64,000 nucleotides of DNA from Rhytidiadelphus loreus (taxonomy: Eukaryota; Streptophyta; Bryopsida; Hypnales; Hylocomiaceae), in contig OX344762.1 in the NCBI GenBank assembly GCA_947034895.1, positions 32,778,760 to 32,842,759 on the forward strand, read 5' to 3'. Position 1 is the first letter of the stretch; each line of letters starts with the position of its first letter. The translations under genes were made by a program, and so were the position numbers. The notes under the pieces were generated by a model. The model was not told the DNA's origin and made no database searches. It was given only the letters and a program-made list of their open reading frames with translations. Below are positions 59,101 through 64,000 of the stretch, one piece after another.

Positions 59101-62100
59101 TGGGCAGAATCGCAATTACGCAATACAAGAAAAGTGTAGACTAAAACAACAAGTTATTCGCAGAGGAAAAGTGATGTCCTCCACTGTGCATAAATTCTGC
59201 ACCCCCCTTTAAGCATGTGAAAAACCATGCACATACTTCATTCACAGAACTAGACTTCGCGGTCTGAGAAATTCAAACACACAGCATTCTTTGAAAAGAC
59301 TCTGCATAACCTCCAGACAGACCTCAAGGACTACGACAACATTCTTCTTCCCTCTGCGCTGAATTAGTTCATAACGATCACAACATTAGTTTTATTCTTA
59401 TTCTAGTTCCTAGACAACCGAACACCTCCACTGAAAGTGCAGTCACTCGCTGGTCATGTACTTTCTGCACAGCAATGACACTTGTATTCCTTGGTGAACA
59501 GAAGGACGGCTTCTTCCACGTGGACATACGAAACTACTAATTCGTTATCTACGGAAATCTGCTCATCCGAGCTCGAAACTAAAATTCTACATAACATTCA
59601 ATTTACAAGAAAACACTTGAAAACGAAATCATGTTCGGTAACTAACATTTCCCTTCATCCAGCAACATAACAATGATTGTCGACTGCGTACGCGTCCTCG
59701 TCAAAAAAAATTTATGAATGACATTACGAAAATTTTGACAGCCTTCAAACTATTTGTCATCCTTCTATACCACATTTGTTTTCATTGAAGGACGGAAATC
59801 CTAGCTAGGAGGAGTGCAAGACCTGATTGTTTATCAAGGACTTGCTACCACCAAAAACAACAACAACTCTGAGCAATCCCCATCATCACCGTATGCTTCT
59901 ACTTGTTCCAATGTACTGGAACCACTTTAATACAAATTCAGACAATAGACTACCAACAACTATACCAGACTCCAGAATTGGACAATACAGGTTACTCTGC
60001 ACAAACACTACAGACGTTCCACAGGTGATTATGTTGGTAGTTCCTGCCACACGAACAACAAGGAAAATAAGCCTCTTTCGTCAGCGGATTCATTGACTTC
60101 AGTTCCGCTCTTTGCTGCAATAAAGTCAAAAGGACAACGACTTCTTCTCCTAAATTCGTAAGACTTCCAATAGTACTCGCCCACTGTGCATGAATCAGTG
60201 TTTGTAGACAAACACTGAAACATGTGAGTTCACTGCATTCGTAGCCTTCAACTGTCCAACAAAAATAATGCCAAACACTTCTTTCTCAACTTCTGCATGC
60301 AATAATCAAGTCAGCCCTCTTACCTTTAACACTCAGTTCCTACATAAAACCATTCATGACCATCTCCACTTTAAGGCCTCTTACGCACTACGATTCATGT
60401 CCAATCCAACTTCCTCTCCTTTGACATACTAGTAGTGACCAATTGGCAAAGCGATTCAATCCACAAAGGATTCACGAAATAACAATATTACTCTTCTGCA
60501 GTTTCTTCTACAGACTTCAATACAGAACTCTGAGCACATAAAAACCGTGTGTCCCTCTTACATTTAGAAGAAAACGAACTAACAATAGTTGCACATGGAA
60601 TTCAAAATATTGAAAGATGGCCGAACCTGACGAATGACTGTGCTGCTTCGAACAACACCTTCCTTCAACAAATCCGCCTTCTTCGACCCTTTGACTTCAC
60701 ATGCACTCCAGTTCTTCGTGACGTCTTCACTGCTGACAAAAGCATAACGATTCACAGCATGTTCTTCTGGGTTCCCTTCTTCTTCACTGTCCACATATTC
60801 TTCTTCTTCGTCACTCACCGGTGCTTCTACTTCGATAGATGAAGGAATGGTACTAACCCCTTCTTCGTAGTCTTCGTCACTGTCCTCAGCAGTTTCGCCC
60901 TCTCCATCCGAACTGAGATTTCCACGTCCTTCTGAAAAGTCAACTTTCTGATGAACTCTAAGGACGGGCATCCTCTTGCTACGTAATTCTGTAGGTTGTG
61001 TGACATTTTTTACTTCACCGATCTCCACCTCTACAGACTCAGACTCGACAGGTTTTACCTTTTTTCTGTCAGTGGCTATCAAAAATTTATCTTCATTGTC
61101 ACCGCCTTCTTCTTCAGTACTGCTGGATGCAGGTGGAGTAGGCGTCCGTAACCTCCCGGTTTCCAATGCCAAAGCAGCATCCAAAAGAGCTTTAGAATTC
61201 TGAAATTCATACCTACAGTGCATTCTATACATCTCTCATTACTAACAGCCAACCCAATTGCAACATACTCTACTTCACTGAAAGAGAAGGTGCGGAAATC
61301 AAAATGACAAAAAATAACCCATTGCTGTGCTTCTATTACGAGAGTAGTCCAATGTGAAGTTTACATACTGCGATTACATTCATCCATAAGTTTAACGGAA
61401 ATTGTCAGCCTCTGGAATTGTGCCTTAAGGCCAAGCACTCAAACCCTAATTCGCTTGAGGCATTATAGAACAGAACATACTAGAGAAGCCGCTACGACCC
61501 TTTCTGGAAGAGGACAACCTAATTTGGGTATGAAACAACCATTGCTTCCACAACATGTGTGGACACATCTTCTATGCGTGGGCAGCCGCAATCACCGCTG
61601 CATCGCAGTGAAGTCATCAAAATATCGGCAGTGTACAGTGTTTCTCTACATTTAATTCAAGGAGGCGTCAAGTGGCTAAAATTGTGTGCAAAAATACTCA
61701 GGTGACACGAGTTCCTCTCACTTTTTTTTTTGGCAACACAGTCATGCAATAGGAAATAGCAAATGCATCGCAGTAGAGGAGGTGGCAATGTAGGACTTAT
61801 ACGGAATCTCCTGGGCCGCAAAGCTCTTTAATTAAAAGGTTGTTCTCACGAATTGTGAGCAGCCGCCGCATTTCAAATGCGCTAACTTCAGGCATGTTGG
61901 AATGCAGAGTTTTATGATGCGTTTTCCTGAAAAAGCTCGGTCACAGTTTCCTCAAAATAGGAGAAGCTTGCAACGCCCAAAAAAGATGCAAGTGCGGAAC
62001 TGCGGACTACTGGAACTGTTGCTGCTGAAACTCTTCTAGAAGACATGTTCATATACAAAATGTCTTTTACATGTTCAGCATCGACACTTATATGGCACAC

Positions 62101-62298
62101 ATTTTCTGCTTCAGAGATCAAGTGTAATATTTGCATCCACTTCAAGCTGTCTGTATCGGCCCATAAAGGCATGTCCTCCCTGTCTTTATGAACGCAGTGT
62201 CTGCCTTTCGTGTCATTACTTGAAGTTTGGATTTGCATATTTTTCCATATCTTCGGAAATAGTTTGCCATTATTACGATTTGATTTAGTTTCTTTCAT
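56187..62298 (-). CDS. Second, divergent TnpA-like gene of an older CACTA-type element
   Basis: The main exon, about 57593-56187, encodes a TnpA/Transposase_24-like region. RNRQATGKKPYYIMV, KKRLTDNFEYSG, VQPDEWDRLTRICD and FQRKSTAMRYTNSCREN align in order with EGKKPNYIVV, EFEYRG, SSQWGRLKDYW and the Lys/Arg-rich block of the inner element's TnpA. A C-terminal coiled coil (RKLEADIQLLKSRI) follows. Upstream exon candidates on the same strand are about 58063-57768 (acidic then Lys/Glu-rich), 59060-58685 (very basic), 61212-60659 (begins YEFQNSKALLDAALALE, then acidic) and possibly 62298-61912. Splice phases are only partly resolved. Continuation into 37.4-38.5 kb across the 15-kb insertion is likely but unproven. 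No in-frame stop is seen in the main exon. Confidence 0.55.
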
Positions 62299-64000
62299 TT
62301 CAACAACGATTATTGAACATGTCTTTTCCTACAATAAATGAAAACTGCCTGTGCACTTTGGAAATTGAAGTTCTAGCGTACAATGTCTACGAAGTGCACA
62401 TTGTACACTTTCATTATTCACAGAGTTCTTCATGAACATTCATGTATTCTACATTTATTTCCAATGTTGCTGAAATTCATACATAGTGCAGGACTTCGTG
62501 TTCTTGCTGCAGAAACAGTGAATTTTTTGTTCCATGCATGAATAACCCTCTTCTGTGCTATACATTCAGGAGCAACAGCTTTTGGTAAAAATCCTCTGGA
62601 ACTGTGCACTGCGAAATTCTCGTCCGACTATTTCGCTCTTTTTCTGCGATTGAGAAGTTTGTAAGTACTCCTTTCCTCCTACTTTGTACAAAAAACTGCT
62701 ATTCTAAACTAGGCATTCTATTGAGGAGGCTATAGAAGAGGAAGAAAACTTCAGTGATGTACAATAACTTTGGATTTGAAGGCCTTAGACTGCTGCACTC
62801 TGGAACGAGTAATAAATGAATGCTTCAGTGTCATTTCTGTTCAACATATTGTATGTGGACGTGCAATGTGGTAAATATTAAACCGCTTGATGGGTGCATA
62901 TCACGTAGGCAACATTGCTAGCAATCATTCAATTCTCTAAACGTAAGGCAGTGAACATACCTTACCATGCAGGCCGGACAAAAACATTAACATTCTCGCT
63001 GTCGGATAAAAGTGACATACATAGAAGGCAGAGTGAACTTTCTAACAGGTTCTACAAACTATTCCAAGTACAAGGCACTACCGTGAATTGTGTAAGTATT
63101 TCTAGCAAAAGTGCTTCGTCCACAGTTCATTTGTACGCACCACACAGAAAGTAAGGTCTGTGACAAGAGTACGTCAATTAATTCTGTTTCTGTGTTTAGT
63201 TCTTCACTTGTTACGTAGATATATTTGTAACTGTTGCTAATGATCAACAAGAACTCTTCCGTGACGAAGCTACTTCGTTATTCGTAATCCATGCTCCTTT
63301 CAAAGAAGTTCTTCACAGTTCTTGCACAGAAATGTGTGTCGAAGTCTAACGTACCCTTCTGTTGGTCTCATTAATGGATAGGTACGTGCTTTACAGTTGC
63401 TGAAGTTCACGACATCAAGAAGTCGTTCTATACATTTCCAGCCCGCATTTCAGACGAATTCTGCATACATATAATAGATTTTTCGACACTTCCACTGTAA
63501 GTCAAAAAAACTTCAGGAATGCACAGAAGGGTCTTCATATGTGTGGGTTTCTATATAGAAATGTTAGTTGCGCATTTATTTTTTCATGCTTCGTATACAT
63601 GATAAACGTCTTGTGCTTCATTTCCACGTAGACGTGGCATGGTATAAATGTCAGGTCCTTTGAACTTGCTATTTCAACAGTGTTGAACAATGAGAAGTAC
63701 TATTACATATTCAAGATAAATTTTGTTTAAAGTGGCTGCCTTTTCTACTGAAGAGAGAAAAATTTCCATGAATTAATTCGAGCACTCACTGTCAATTTGT
63801 CATAGGAGTTTCTTTAGCCATTTTTTAATATGCTGAAGAGGACGTTGTTTCCTGACATAAACATGTCCACGTTCTGTGGAATTCTTGTTTGTTTTGACGA
63901 TTGCAGTATCAACAAGTACTGTGTATTCAAATTATCGTCTACTTGTACTAGGCGCGTGAATCCAAAGACATTGTCTTACTTGTATGCAAGTAGTTTGGAG
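62299..64000. other. Noncoding right end of the window
   Basis: AT-rich DNA with many ACTTC/GAAGT motifs (for example GAAGCTACTTCG, GAAGTTCTTCAC, TCGAAGTC). Short frames only, with nothing recognisable. It may be internal or subterminal DNA of the older CACTA-type element. Confidence 0.4.

Noticed and set aside
1..64000. CRISPR arrays, operons and bacterial-type genes
   Set aside because: Spliced genes, plant transposons and long AT-rich intergenic DNA show this is a plant nuclear sequence. No regularly spaced short direct repeats of CRISPR type were found. The 68-bp array lies inside a transposon end.

Overview
This is nuclear DNA from a land plant. The evidence is U2-type spliced genes with plant-style architectures (an ArfGAP + C2 protein of the AGD11-13/ZAC type and a plant-like ARFRP1 GTPase), together with plant DNA transposons: CACTA/En-Spm, PIF/Harbinger and Stowaway-like elements. 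The 782-residue gene at 12.0-16.6 kb is not a family I know from seed plants, so a bryophyte, lycophyte or fern is possible, but the sequence alone does not settle this. Genes are GC-rich islands in AT-rich, repeat-filled DNA. There is no rRNA, no CRISPR array and no recognisable tRNA.

Layout. 1-5.5 kb is AT-rich repeat DNA, including two copies of a TTAA-flanked inverted-terminal-repeat family. 5.5-8.7 kb holds a 1060-codon frame encoding a DUF7869-type, probably transposase-derived protein, broken only by three TGA codons. 8.7-12.0 kb is noncoding and ends in a CACTA-type terminus 17 bp from the next gene. 12.0-16.6 kb (minus) is a five-exon gene of unknown function. 19.8-22.8 kb (minus) is a complete seven-exon ArfGAP-C2 gene. 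23.5-24.2 kb holds a Tourist-like MITE abutting a decayed PIF/Harbinger element. 24.2-29.2 kb is AT-rich DNA with several MITEs. 30.0-30.6 kb (plus) is an uninterrupted ARFRP1-like small GTPase gene. 31.6-34.7 kb holds more TTAA-family repeats and a large palindromic foldback element. 35.1-36.8 kb (plus) is an unrecognised spliced gene.

40,778-55,886 is a full-length 15.1-kb CACTA element with matching termini and a TTA target duplication. On the minus strand it carries a TnpA-like gene (Transposase_24-type domain) followed by an unusual HAD/FCP1-like pseudo-phosphatase exon spliced to a TNP1/En-Spm C-terminal domain. On the plus strand it carries a TnpD transposase pseudogene (Transposase_21, DUF4218 and DUF4216 parts). 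AGTCA motifs crowd its ends, introns and intergenic spacers, and a six-copy 68-bp array with a TGACGTGG core lies in its left end. Outside it, at 56.2-62.3 kb, is a second, divergent TnpA-like gene on the minus strand. The 15-kb element therefore appears to be nested in an older CACTA-type element that extends beyond the window.

The host genes (ArfGAP and ARFRP1) both belong to ARF-GTPase membrane trafficking, but they are separate genes with no sign of co-regulation. The most unusual content is the CACTA element with its captured, catalytically dead-looking HAD domain, the TTAA repeat family with piggyBac-like ends, and the TGA-only interruption of the DUF7869 frame.
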